From Pseudoxanthomonas suwonensis (GTDB lineage: Bacteria > Pseudomonadota > Gammaproteobacteria > Xanthomonadales > Xanthomonadaceae), in contig NZ_PDWP01000009.1 of the NCBI RefSeq assembly GCF_010093235.1, positions 1 to 64,000 on the forward strand: DNA of 64,000 nucleotides, given 5' to 3'. The notes below the pieces were generated by a model that saw only the letters and a list, made by a program, of their open reading frames with translations, ran no database searches and was not told the origin of the DNA. The number at the start of each line of letters is the position of its first letter. The stretch's first letter is position 1. Shown piece by piece: positions 47,515-56,146 of this stretch. Both the position numbers and the translations under genes were made by a program.

Positions 47515-50500
47515 GCCCGCTCCGGCTCCTGCCCGGCCCGCCATCGCCCCGGTCCTGCTGGCTGCCGGCGTGATCGTCGCGGTGCTGGCCGGCATCGGCG
47601 GGTGGGTTGCCGTGGCTGCCGGCCTGCTGGCGCAGCCACTGCTGGCGCTGGGCCTGTCCTGGTGGCGCGGCAGCCGCAAGCAGGCTGCCGCACCGCGCGC
47701 GGTCCTTGCCGGGCTGCCGGCATTGCTGGCGACGTGGGGCCTGGGCCTGGGCGCGGCCACGCTGCTGCTGGCCTGGCCGCTGCAGGCGCTGCGCGACCAC
47801 GCAAGCCTGGGCGCGGCGCTGGGCACGAGCCTGATGGCGGCCCTGCTGGTCCTCGGCCTCTGGCGCACCTGGCCGGTATGGCGCGCCGTCGAAGGCGAGG
47901 GCGCCGCACCCGGTGCCTCGTGGCGGCGGCTGCCGCCGCAGCAGGCCGACAGCTGGGCCGGACTGGGCGCCGCCGCGGCCATCGCACTGCTCCTCGGTGG
48001 CTGGCTGCTGCTGGCCTGGCCGGGACTGCTGTCGCCGGTCGGCCGCTGGATCCTGGCGGCGGGCTGGTCCCTGGCAGGCATTCCCCTGCACCTGTGGCTG
48101 CAGCGGACCCCGGCCCCGGCCGAGCGCGCCGCGCCGCTGGATTTCCTTGCCGCCGCCAGCCTGATGCAGGCCGAGCCGGAGCCGCTGCCGCCGGCGCCGG
48201 AAGATCCGGCCGCGCTGGCCGAGGCGCTGTACGCCGCCGCCCGCGCCGGGCGCGTCGACCATGCCCTGCAGCTGCTGGACGCGGGCGCCGATCCCCCCCT
48301 GCCGCCCCCGGGCGACGACCGCGACCGCCGCAGCCTGGCGGTGCTGGCCGCGGTGCTGCCGGACCTGCGCCTGCTGCGCGCACTGATCGCCCGCGGCATC
48401 GACCTCAATCCGGCCGACGGCACCGGCCCGCTGCTGGCGGCCACCCGCGACAGCTGGCACGGCCGCCCCGAGGCGGTGATGACCCTGCTGGCCAACGGCG
48501 CCGATCCGCGCGCCCGCGATGCCGAGGGCAACACCCCGCTGCACCACGCCGCGCGCAGCACCGACCCGGGCGTAGCCGCGCTGCTGCGCGACGCCGCCGC
48601 CGAGCTGGAGGCGCTGAACAACGACGGCCTGTCGCCGCTGGGCGTGGCCTGCGCCGCGGGCAACTGGCGGCTGGCCAAGTTCCTGCTCGAGCGGGGCGCC
48701 AAGCCCGAACCGCCGGGCGGGCAACCCGTGCTGCTGGCCGCGGCCGGCTGCGACGAGGACGATCCGGCCGGCGTGCAGCTGCTGCTGAAGTTCAAGGCCC
48801 GGGTCGGAGCGGTGGGCCGCAGCGGCCGCACCGCGCTCCACGAGGCCGCGCTGGCCGGCCATGCCGGGATCGTCGCCACGTTGCTGGCATCCGGTGCCGA
48901 CCCGCACCGCGCCGACCAGGCCGGCCGCACCCCATGGCTGGAAGCCGCACGCGGGCAGCATGCAGAGGTGCTGGAACAGCTGCTGGCGGTCGGCGTGGAC
49001 GTGGCCGCGGCCGATGCCGGGGGCCGCAATGCCCTGCGCCTGGCCGCCGCCGCCGAACAGCCTTCGCTGCCGCTGGTGCGTCGCCTGCTCGAGGTGGGGG
49101 TCGATCCGTCCGTGGCCGACGCCGCCGGTCGCCGCGCGGTGGACGTGGCCGCCGAGGCGGGACGCTGGGCGATCGTGGCCGCGCTGGATCCGGCCTATCC
49201 GCTGCCGCTGGCGGTGGCCGACGCGGTGGCCACCGCTCCGGCCGAAGCCGACGCGCGCCCGCCGCTGGCGCTGGTGCGCGAGGGCCTGCTGGCGGACCGC
49301 ACGGACGGCCTGGCGACGCTGGCGCGCCTTTGCAGCGCCGCCGAGCTGGGCGGCCTGCTGCACGAGCGCGAGCTGCAGGCGCGGCCTTCGGCCCTGGCCT
49401 GGCTGCTGGAGCAGGGTGCGGATCCGGAAACCCTGGTCGAGGGCCACACCGTGCTCTCGGCCCTGCTCGGCCGTGGCGGCGAGGCCGCTCCGGCGATCCA
49501 GCAGCTGCTGCGCCATGGCGCCTCGCCGGCCGGTGCCGGCGGGCTGGCCCGGTTCCTCGCCGCCTGCGTGCAGCGCGACGAGGCCGCGCGCGGCCACGCG
49601 CAGCTGGCGCTGGCCCTGTTCGCCGCCGGTGCCGATCCCTTCCTGCCTTCGCCGGCCGGCGATCCGCCGCTGGCGCTGGCCGTGCGCCTGGGCTGGCTGC
49701 GCCTGCTGGACGCCCTGCTCGACGCCGGCGTGGACCGCGAGGCGCGCGACAGCCATGGCATGACCGCGCTGCACCTGGCCGCGGCGCTGGGCCGCGAGGC
49801 CGCGCTGCGCCGGCTGGTGGCGCAGGGCGCCTCGCCTGAATCGCGCGCCGCCGACGGCCAGACCCCGCTGGGCGTGGCCCTGGCCAGCGGCCGCCGCGAC
49901 CTGGCCGACTGGCTGGACTGGCGCGGCTGGCAGCTTCCGGGCCGCCCACTGCGTGCGTCGGACGTGCCGGCGGCGGCGATGGCCGGCGACGCCGACGCCG
50001 TTCGCCGCCTGCTGGACCTGGGCTTCGCGGTGGATTCGACCGATGCGCAGGGCTGCACCGGCCTGCTGCGCGCAGCCGGTGGCGGCCATGTCGCGGTCGT
50101 GGACCTGCTGCTGGCGCGCGGCGCCAACCCGCAGCATGCGGCCAACAGCGGCGCCACCCCGCTGTCGGCGGCGGTGAGCATGCGCCAGGCCGGGATCGTC
50201 TCGGCGCTGCTGGATGCAGGCGCGGACCTGGAGTACCGCCTGCCTGGCGGCGTGACCGTGCTGATGCTGGCTTCGGCGCTGGGCCTGGCCGACATCGCCG
50301 CGCGCCTGCTGACTGCAGGCGCCAACATCTCCGCGGGCGACAGCCAGGGCCTGGCGCCGCTGCACTGCGCCGCCCTGTACGGCTTCACCGGGCGCGACGG
50401 CCCGCGCCTGCTGGCGCTGCTGGACACCCTGCTGCTGGCCGGCGCCGAGCCGGACCAGCCAGCCGCGGGCGGCGTCACCCCGCTGCTGCTGCTGCTGGGC

Positions 50501-50824
50501 GCGCGCGCCGAGCCGGGCAGCGCCTGCGACGAGAACGTGGTCCTGGCCGGCCTGGAGCGCCTGCTGGAAGAGGACGTCTCGCTCGACGCGCAGGACCCGC
50601 GCGGCTTCGGTCCGCTGCACCTGGCCGCGCTGCACGGGCTGGGTGGCGTGGTCCAGCGCCTGCTGCGCGCCGGCGCCGACCCGGACCTGCGCGACACCCT
50701 CAACCGCACCCCGCGCGAGATCGCGGTGATGCGGGGCTTCATCGACGTGGCCGCGGAATTCGTGCCCTCCCACCAGAACGGCGGGCTGTCCATGGCCCGC
50801 TTCCTCAACCAGCCGCGGAACTGA
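47507..50824 (+). CDS. very large membrane-anchored ankyrin-repeat protein
   Basis: A 1105-residue protein. Residues ~10-200 contain several hydrophobic segments (e.g. IAPVLLAAGVIVAVLAGIGGWV, LLAQPLLALGLSW, AAAIALLLGGWLLLAWPGLL), predicted as about five membrane helices. The rest, ~230-1090, is ankyrin repeats, roughly 20 by consensus (e.g. GNTPLHHAARSTDPGVAALL, GRTALHEAALAGHAGIVATLLASGADP, GLAPLHCAALYGF, GFGPLHLAALHGLGGVVQRLLRAGADP). Ankyrin arrays bind protein partners; the membrane part would place the array at the inner membrane. Partners unknown. It is coupled to the YcgL gene. Confidence 0.9.
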   Translation: MSKPAPAPARPAIAPVLLAAGVIVAVLAGIGGWVAVAAGLLAQPLLALGLSWWRGSRKQAAAPRAVLAGLPALLATWGLGLGAATLLLAWPLQALRDHASLGAALGTSLMAALLVLGLWRTWPVWRAVEGEGAAPGASWRRLPPQQADSWAGLGAAAAIALLLGGWLLLAWPGLLSPVGRWILAAGWSLAGIPLHLWLQRTPAPAERAAPLDFLAAASLMQAEPEPLPPAPEDPAALAEALYAAARAGRVDHALQLLDAGADPPLPPPGDDRDRRSLAVLAAVLPDLRLLRALIARGIDLNPADGTGPLLAATRDSWHGRPEAVMTLLANGADPRARDAEGNTPLHHAARSTDPGVAALLRDAAAELEALNNDGLSPLGVACAAGNWRLAKFLLERGAKPEPPGGQPVLLAAAGCDEDDPAGVQLLLKFKARVGAVGRSGRTALHEAALAGHAGIVATLLASGADPHRADQAGRTPWLEAARGQHAEVLEQLLAVGVDVAAADAGGRNALRLAAAAEQPSLPLVRRLLEVGVDPSVADAAGRRAVDVAAEAGRWAIVAALDPAYPLPLAVADAVATAPAEADARPPLALVREGLLADRTDGLATLARLCSAAELGGLLHERELQARPSALAWLLEQGADPETLVEGHTVLSALLGRGGEAAPAIQQLLRHGASPAGAGGLARFLAACVQRDEAARGHAQLALALFAAGADPFLPSPAGDPPLALAVRLGWLRLLDALLDAGVDREARDSHGMTALHLAAALGREAALRRLVAQGASPESRAADGQTPLGVALASGRRDLADWLDWRGWQLPGRPLRASDVPAAAMAGDADAVRRLLDLGFAVDSTDAQGCTGLLRAAGGGHVAVVDLLLARGANPQHAANSGATPLSAAVSMRQAGIVSALLDAGADLEYRLPGGVTVLMLASALGLADIAARLLTAGANISAGDSQGLAPLHCAALYGFTGRDGPRLLALLDTLLLAGAEPDQPAAGGVTPLLLLLGARAEPGSACDENVVLAGLERLLEEDVSLDAQDPRGFGPLHLAALHGLGGVVQRLLRAGADPDLRDTLNRTPREIAVMRGFIDVAAEFVPSHQNGGLSMARFLNQPRN

Positions 50825-50848
50825 CCGGCCCGCCGGAGCGGGGCGGCT

Positions 50849-52708
50849 TCAGGTGGCGTCGCCCGGCGGCCTGGCCTGCGTCGTGCCTTCCGTGCCTTCG
50901 GCCGCGCCGGCCACCGCCGGGTCCTCGGCATCGGCCTCGAACAGCCGCACCAGTTCGGCACGTGCCTGGCGGGTGCTGCGTTTGAGCGCGGCCTCGTCGT
51001 CGTAGACCAGGTACTGCTCCTGCAGCAGGGCCTCGTCGTGCTCGCGGAAGCGGCGGATATGCTCGGCGGCGGCGGCCGCGGGCACGCCGAGCTCGCGCAG
51101 CACGCGCTCGGCCACTTCCAGGCTGGTGCCCAGCAGCTCCCGGTATGGTTCGGTGCCCAGGTCCATCAGCCGCCAGGCCTGGTGGCGGTCGCGCGCGCGG
51201 GCCAGGATCCTTGCCTGCGGGTACTGGCGCCGGATCAGGCGCACGGACTGCATGGTGGTCTCCGGTTCGTCGGTGCAGACCACGAACAACTTGACGTGCT
51301 CGGCGCCGGCCGCGCGCAGCAGGTCCGAGCGGGTGGGGTCGCCATAGAAGATGCGGCCGCCGCTGCGGCGCACGTCGTCGACGCGCTCGGGGCTCCGGTC
51401 CAGGGCGACGTAGGGGATCTTCTTCGCCGCCAGCACGCGCGCCACGATCTGGCCGAACCGGCCCACGCCGGCGATCAGCACCTTGGGCTTCTCCAGCGAC
51501 GGCGCCGGGTTGTCGTACTGCGGCGCCTCCTGCGGATGGTCCTCGCGGCGCTGGCGCAGGTAGCGGTCCAGCGCCATCAGCATCAGCGGCATCAGCGCCA
51601 TCGACACGCCGACGATCGCGGCCAGGCGGTCGTACTCGGCGGTGGTCAGCAGGCGCACGCGCAGCGCCTCGTGGAAGACCACGAAGGCGAACTCGCCGCC
51701 CAGCCACAGGGTGCCGCCCAGCAGCAGGCCGTGCCCCGGCTGCAGCCGCGCGACCTTGCCGATGCCCAGCAGCACGCCGAACTTCACCACCAGCAGCAGG
51801 CCCACCCCGCCGGCGATCAGCCAGGGCTCGGCGGCGATCCGGTCCAGGTCGATGCCCATGCCCACGGCGATGAAGAACAGGCCCAGCAGCAGGCCCTTGA
51901 ACGGCTCGATCTGCGATTCCAGCTCGTGCCGGTATTCGGAATCGGCCAGCAGCACGCCGGCGATGAACGCGCCCAGGCCAGGGCTCAGCCCGGCCTGCTG
52001 CATGATCCAGGCGCTGCCCAGCACCGCCAGCAGGGCGGTGGCCGTGAACACCTCGGGGGTGCGGATGCTGGCCACGACCTTCAGTCCGCGCCGCATCAGC
52101 AGGCGGCCGCCGAACCACACCAGGGCCAGCGCGCCCAGCGCGTGGCCGACCATGGCCCAGGTCAGGCTCTCGTCCTTGACCCCGCCCAGCAGCGGGATGA
52201 TGGCCAGCAGCGGGATCGCGGCCAGATCCTGGAACAGCAGGATGGCGAACGCCAGCTGGCCGTGGTCGCTGCCCAGTTCGCGGCGCTCGGCCAGCATCTG
52301 CAGCCCGACCGCGGTGGAGGACAGGGCCAGGCCCATGCCGGCGACCAGCGCGCCCTTCCAGTGCACGCCATAGAGGAACAGGGCAGTGCCCAGCAGCAGG
52401 GCCGACAGCGCCACCTGCGCTCCGCCGGCGCCAAACACCGGGCGCCGCAGCAGGCCCAGCCGCGAGGGCGAGACCTCCAGGCCGATCACGAACAGCAGCA
52501 TCACCACGCCGAGCTCGGAGGCGCCCAGGATCCGCTCGGGGTCGCTGACCGCGCCGATGCCGTCCGGTCCCAGCAGCACGCCGGTGGCCAGGTAGGCCAG
52601 CACGGCGACCAGGCCCAGCCGGCGGAACAGGGGAACGGCCACGATCGTGGCGGCCAGCAGCACCAGGGCCAGTTCGAAGCTCAGGTTGCCGGGCAGGGGA
52701 GTATCCAT
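50849..52708 (-). CDS. KefB/KefC-type monovalent cation/proton antiporter
   Basis: A 619-residue transporter: about 12 membrane helices in residues ~10-380 (ALSSTAVGLQML, GEFAFVVFHEAL) followed by a TrkA-N nucleotide-binding domain (~408-530, VLIAGVGRFGQIVARVL). This is the glutathione-gated K+/H+ antiporter architecture. GSH-adduct gating is a family property; no separate KefF/KefG partner lies next to it. The C-terminal ~90 residues are charged and probably regulatory. Its stop is convergent with the ankyrin gene. Confidence 0.93.
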   Translation of the reverse strand: MDTPLPGNLSFELALVLLAATIVAVPLFRRLGLVAVLAYLATGVLLGPDGIGAVSDPERILGASELGVVMLLFVIGLEVSPSRLGLLRRPVFGAGGAQVALSALLLGTALFLYGVHWKGALVAGMGLALSSTAVGLQMLAERRELGSDHGQLAFAILLFQDLAAIPLLAIIPLLGGVKDESLTWAMVGHALGALALVWFGGRLLMRRGLKVVASIRTPEVFTATALLAVLGSAWIMQQAGLSPGLGAFIAGVLLADSEYRHELESQIEPFKGLLLGLFFIAVGMGIDLDRIAAEPWLIAGGVGLLLVVKFGVLLGIGKVARLQPGHGLLLGGTLWLGGEFAFVVFHEALRVRLLTTAEYDRLAAIVGVSMALMPLMLMALDRYLRQRREDHPQEAPQYDNPAPSLEKPKVLIAGVGRFGQIVARVLAAKKIPYVALDRSPERVDDVRRSGGRIFYGDPTRSDLLRAAGAEHVKLFVVCTDEPETTMQSVRLIRRQYPQARILARARDRHQAWRLMDLGTEPYRELLGTSLEVAERVLRELGVPAAAAAEHIRRFREHDEALLQEQYLVYDDEAALKRSTRQARAELVRLFEADAEDPAVAGAAEGTEGTTQARPPGDAT

Positions 52709-52860
52709 CGATCGGCCCGATTATCGCGCCTGCCGGCGGGCGCGTGGGTACGGGGAATGTGACGACGCCCGTACTGCCGGGTCTTCGGAGTTGTGGTGCG
52801 GCTGCATGGAGGCCCGGGGTGCGCGTGGCCGGCCGCGCCGCAAACGGGCCGGAGGGGTTT

Positions 52861-52910
52861 GGCGTTAAAGCAATCGTATGAAACTGTTAACGCCGACACA
52901 GTTTCGATAC
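52861..52910 (+). promoter_or_regulatory. AT-rich leader with nested inverted repeats upstream of the TonB-dependent receptor
   Basis: Two overlapping dyads lie 100-140 bp before the receptor start. GGCGTTAA/TTAACGCC pairs at 52861-52868 and 52887-52894, and GTATGAAACTG/CAGTTTCGATAC (one bulge) at 52876-52886 and 52899-52910. The surrounding ~100 bp (aaattatttatatc) is strikingly AT-rich for this genome. They could be operator sites for a regulator or an RNA hairpin in a long leader. A weak promoter (TTGTTG-15 bp-GATAGT) follows at 52935-52961. Confidence 0.5.
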
Positions 52911-53003
52911 AAATTATTTATATCTGCTGAATGTTTGTTGACCGGAGCAAGTGCCGATAGTAACGGTTGAGGGCCCATCCGGGCTGTCCACGAAGGGAAA
53001 GCC

Positions 53004-56000
53004 GTGAAGCACAAACGCTGGAACCGCAACCTTCGCCGCAGCGCCCTCACCATGGCGCTGGGCCTTTGTGTCACCACCGGTGTGTACGCGCAGTCGGCGA
53101 CCGGTGCGCTGTTTGGACAAGCCAACCCCGGGGAGACGGTGGTTATCGAGAACCCCGCCACCGGCTTCCGCCGCGAGGTGCCCGTCGGCGCCGACGGCAG
53201 CTATCGCGTTCCTTCCATCCAGCCGGGTACGTACCGGGTCACGCTGACCCGCGGCGACGGGTCCACCGCGGTCCGCGAGGTGAGCGTCAGCCTCGGCACC
53301 GGTACCCGGGTCAACTTCGTCGAGGAATCCGGCGCCCAGACCCTCGCCGGCATCCAGGTCCGTGGCGCGCGTGCGGTCAATCCGATCGACGTGTCCTCGG
53401 TCGAGTCCACCAGCATCCTCACCGCCGAGCAGATCGCGCGCATCCCGGTGTCGCGCGACGGCGTGTCGGTCGCGTTGCTGGCGCCGGGCACCGTGCGTGG
53501 CGACGACGCCTTCGGCAACCTCGCCTCGTTCGGCGGCTCCTCGGTGGCCGAGAACCAGTACTACCTCAACGGTTTCAACATCAGCAATTCGTTCCGGAAC
53601 CTCAACTTCGCCCAGGTCCCCTACGAGGCCATCGCCGAGCAGCAGACCAAGACCGGCGGCTACGGCGCCGAGTTCGGCCGCTCGCTGGGCGGCGTGATCA
53701 ACATGGTCTCCAAGCGCGGTACCAACGAGTTCGAGGCCGGCGCCAACGTGTTCTGGTCGCCGGACTCGCTGCGCGAGGAGGTCAGGAGCGCCTACTACTC
53801 CAACCCGCTGGTGCCGGACGACCTGGGCAAGATCCGCGAGGACAACTCCAAGGATACCCTGGGCAGCTGGGAGACCTCGTTCTGGGCTGGCGGCCCGCTG
53901 ATCAGGGACAAGCTGTTCGCCTACGGCATCGTGTCCTACTCCGAGCGGGAAGAGGACTACTGGGACACGGTGGTGTCCAGCACCAACAACAAGGAAGTGG
54001 AGAAGGGCGATCCGCGCTGGCTGGTCAAGCTGGACTGGAACATCACCGACAACCACGTGATCGAGTTCACGGGGTTGTCGGACAAGCGCACCACCACCAC
54101 CCGCACCTACCTCAACGACGTCGGCCAGGTGAACCGTGGCGACCTGGTGGGCACCTCGTACACCGAGGCCGGCGGCGACAACTACATCGGCCGCTATACC
54201 GGCTACCTGACCGACACCTTCACCATGTCGGTGCTCTACGGCACCGGCGAGTACTCGCGCGCCACCTACCTGCGCACCGCCGACGGCACCCGGGTCGAGT
54301 ACGGCGGCAACCTGGCCGAGCCGGCGAACGGCTGCCCGATCATCACCGACGCGCGCCCCGGCTACCGGACCGCGATCACCGGCGTGTACTCCAGCGCCTG
54401 CAACATCACCGGCGATCCCATCGCACGCAGCGACTCCAGGGACGAACGCGACCAGCTGCGCCTGGACTTCGACTGGGAGATCGGCAACCACCGCATCGGG
54501 TTCGGCTACGACACCGACGACTTCACCTCGGTGGCGGGCAACTCCTACGAGGGCGGCCGCATCTGGCGCTACTCGACCAACAACGGTCCCGACGAACTGC
54601 CCAACACCGGCGACGAGTTCGACATCGTCCGCGAGCAGATCGTCAACCAGGGCACCCGGGTCAAGGTCGAGCAGACCGCGTACTACATCGAGGACTTCTG
54701 GTCGATCACCCCGCGCTTCACCGCCTACCTGGGCGCGCGCTGGGACAGCTTCAAGAACTTCAACGGCGACGGCCAGGCGTACGTGGAGATCAAGAACCAG
54801 TTCGCCCCGCGCCTGGGCTTCTCCTGGGACGCCAACGGCGACTCCACGCTGAAGATCTACGGCAACGCCGGCCGCTACGCGCTGCCGCTGACCGCCAGCG
54901 TCGCCGTGCGCGGCGCCAGCGCCTCGCTCTACACCCGCCAGAACTACGACTTCACCGGGGTCGATCCGGTGACCGGCGTGCCGCAGGGGCTGACCCCGCG
55001 CGGCGGCCTGCAGTACATCAACGGCGAGTTCGGCGAGCCCAAGAACCCCGCCACAATCGCTGCCAAGAACCTCGATCCGATGTACCAGGACGAGTTCATC
55101 CTCGGCTTCCAGAAGCAGCTCACCGAGCACCAGAACATCGGTGCCAAGGCGATCTACCGCAAGCTCAAGGCCGCCATCGACGACAACTGCGACTACACGC
55201 CGATCTACGACCGCGCCGTCGAAGAGGGCTTCGACCCGGTGCTGCCGAGCTCGGGCTTCCCGTACTGCCGCATGTTCAACCCGGGCAAGGACGCGGTGTT
55301 CGTCACCGACCTGGAGGACAACGGCGTCCTCACCGAGTACACGATCCCGGGCGAACTGCTGTCGCCGCCGGCCAAGCGCAACTACAAGGCCCTGGAGTTC
55401 TTCTGGGACGGCAGCTGGGACAACTTCTTCCTCAGCGGTTCGTACACCCTGGCCTGGAGCAAGGGCAACACCGAAGGCGGCGTGAAGTCGGACATCGGCC
55501 AGGCCGATACCAGCGTCACCCAGGACTTCGACTACAAGGAACTGGCGGTCGACTCCTACGGCTACCTGCCCAATGACCGGCGCCACAGCCTGAAGCTGTT
55601 CGGCAACTACCAGTTCAACGACGAGTGGTCGGTGGGCGGCAACCTGCTGGTGCAGTCCGGCCGCCCGGTCAACTGCCTCGGCGTGTTCTACCCCTACCAG
55701 GGCGACATCCACCCGTACGGCGCGTCGTTCTTCCGCTGCGGCACCACCGAGGCCGGCGGCGTCGACGGGCCGGCCGAGGCCGTGCCGCGTGGCACCGCCG
55801 GGCGCCTGCCGTGGACCAACACGTTCGACCTGAACATCGCCTACGCGCCCAACTGGGCCGAGGGCCTGTCGTTCAAGATCGACGTGTTCAACGTGTTCAA
55901 CAACCAGAAGGTCACCGCGGTGGATGAGCGGGCCGAGGACGGTAATACCGGCGTGCCGTTGAACACGTACCTGCTGCCGCGCAGCTTCCAGGCGCCACGC

Positions 56001-56033
56001 AGCGTGCGATTCATGGTCCAGTACCGGTTCTGA
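53004..56033 (+). CDS. TonB-dependent outer-membrane receptor with carboxypeptidase-regulatory-like N-domain (Oar-like)
   Basis: A 1009-residue outer-membrane protein. Signal peptide to ~residue 30, then a carboxypeptidase-regulatory-like beta-domain (PATGFRREVPVGADGSYRVPSIQPGTYRVTLTRGDG, ~50-100), a TonB plug (~125-240, including LNGFNISNSFRNLN and GGYGAEFGRSLGGVINMVSKRGTNEF) and a 22-strand barrel ending in the outer-membrane C-terminal RFMVQYRF. Start is GTG 53004 with GAAGGGA upstream. The substrate is unknown; it is directly upstream of two TPR-sulfotransferases in the same direction. Leader DNA is AT-rich with inverted repeats. The Oar branch is not a siderophore class by sequence. Confidence 0.9.
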   Translation: MKHKRWNRNLRRSALTMALGLCVTTGVYAQSATGALFGQANPGETVVIENPATGFRREVPVGADGSYRVPSIQPGTYRVTLTRGDGSTAVREVSVSLGTGTRVNFVEESGAQTLAGIQVRGARAVNPIDVSSVESTSILTAEQIARIPVSRDGVSVALLAPGTVRGDDAFGNLASFGGSSVAENQYYLNGFNISNSFRNLNFAQVPYEAIAEQQTKTGGYGAEFGRSLGGVINMVSKRGTNEFEAGANVFWSPDSLREEVRSAYYSNPLVPDDLGKIREDNSKDTLGSWETSFWAGGPLIRDKLFAYGIVSYSEREEDYWDTVVSSTNNKEVEKGDPRWLVKLDWNITDNHVIEFTGLSDKRTTTTRTYLNDVGQVNRGDLVGTSYTEAGGDNYIGRYTGYLTDTFTMSVLYGTGEYSRATYLRTADGTRVEYGGNLAEPANGCPIITDARPGYRTAITGVYSSACNITGDPIARSDSRDERDQLRLDFDWEIGNHRIGFGYDTDDFTSVAGNSYEGGRIWRYSTNNGPDELPNTGDEFDIVREQIVNQGTRVKVEQTAYYIEDFWSITPRFTAYLGARWDSFKNFNGDGQAYVEIKNQFAPRLGFSWDANGDSTLKIYGNAGRYALPLTASVAVRGASASLYTRQNYDFTGVDPVTGVPQGLTPRGGLQYINGEFGEPKNPATIAAKNLDPMYQDEFILGFQKQLTEHQNIGAKAIYRKLKAAIDDNCDYTPIYDRAVEEGFDPVLPSSGFPYCRMFNPGKDAVFVTDLEDNGVLTEYTIPGELLSPPAKRNYKALEFFWDGSWDNFFLSGSYTLAWSKGNTEGGVKSDIGQADTSVTQDFDYKELAVDSYGYLPNDRRHSLKLFGNYQFNDEWSVGGNLLVQSGRPVNCLGVFYPYQGDIHPYGASFFRCGTTEAGGVDGPAEAVPRGTAGRLPWTNTFDLNIAYAPNWAEGLSFKIDVFNVFNNQKVTAVDERAEDGNTGVPLNTYLLPRSFQAPRSVRFMVQYRF

Positions 56034-56069
56034 GCGACGCCGCGCCCGCTGCACGCGGGCCATGGCAGT

Positions 56070-56093
56070 GGAGGCCGCCGCGTGGCGGCCTCC
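56070..56093 (+). terminator. terminator after TonB-dependent receptor
   Basis: Perfect 10-bp stem ggaggccgcc / ggcggcctcc with loop gcgt, then gtcttcc. It lies 36 bp after the receptor stop and 54 bp before the sulfotransferase start, so the sulfotransferases likely have their own promoter or depend on read-through. Confidence 0.6.
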
Positions 56094-56146
56094 GTCTTCC
56101 GGCGGCCCGGCGCTATGCTGGGCCGTCCGTCCACCACGGGGAGCGC

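Noticed and set aside
47222-50773. A minus-strand open frame of ~1180 codons opposite the ankyrin gene
   Set aside because: It mirrors the repeats of the ankyrin gene; the residue composition (runs of Gln, Ala, Arg) has no domain and no credible start signal.
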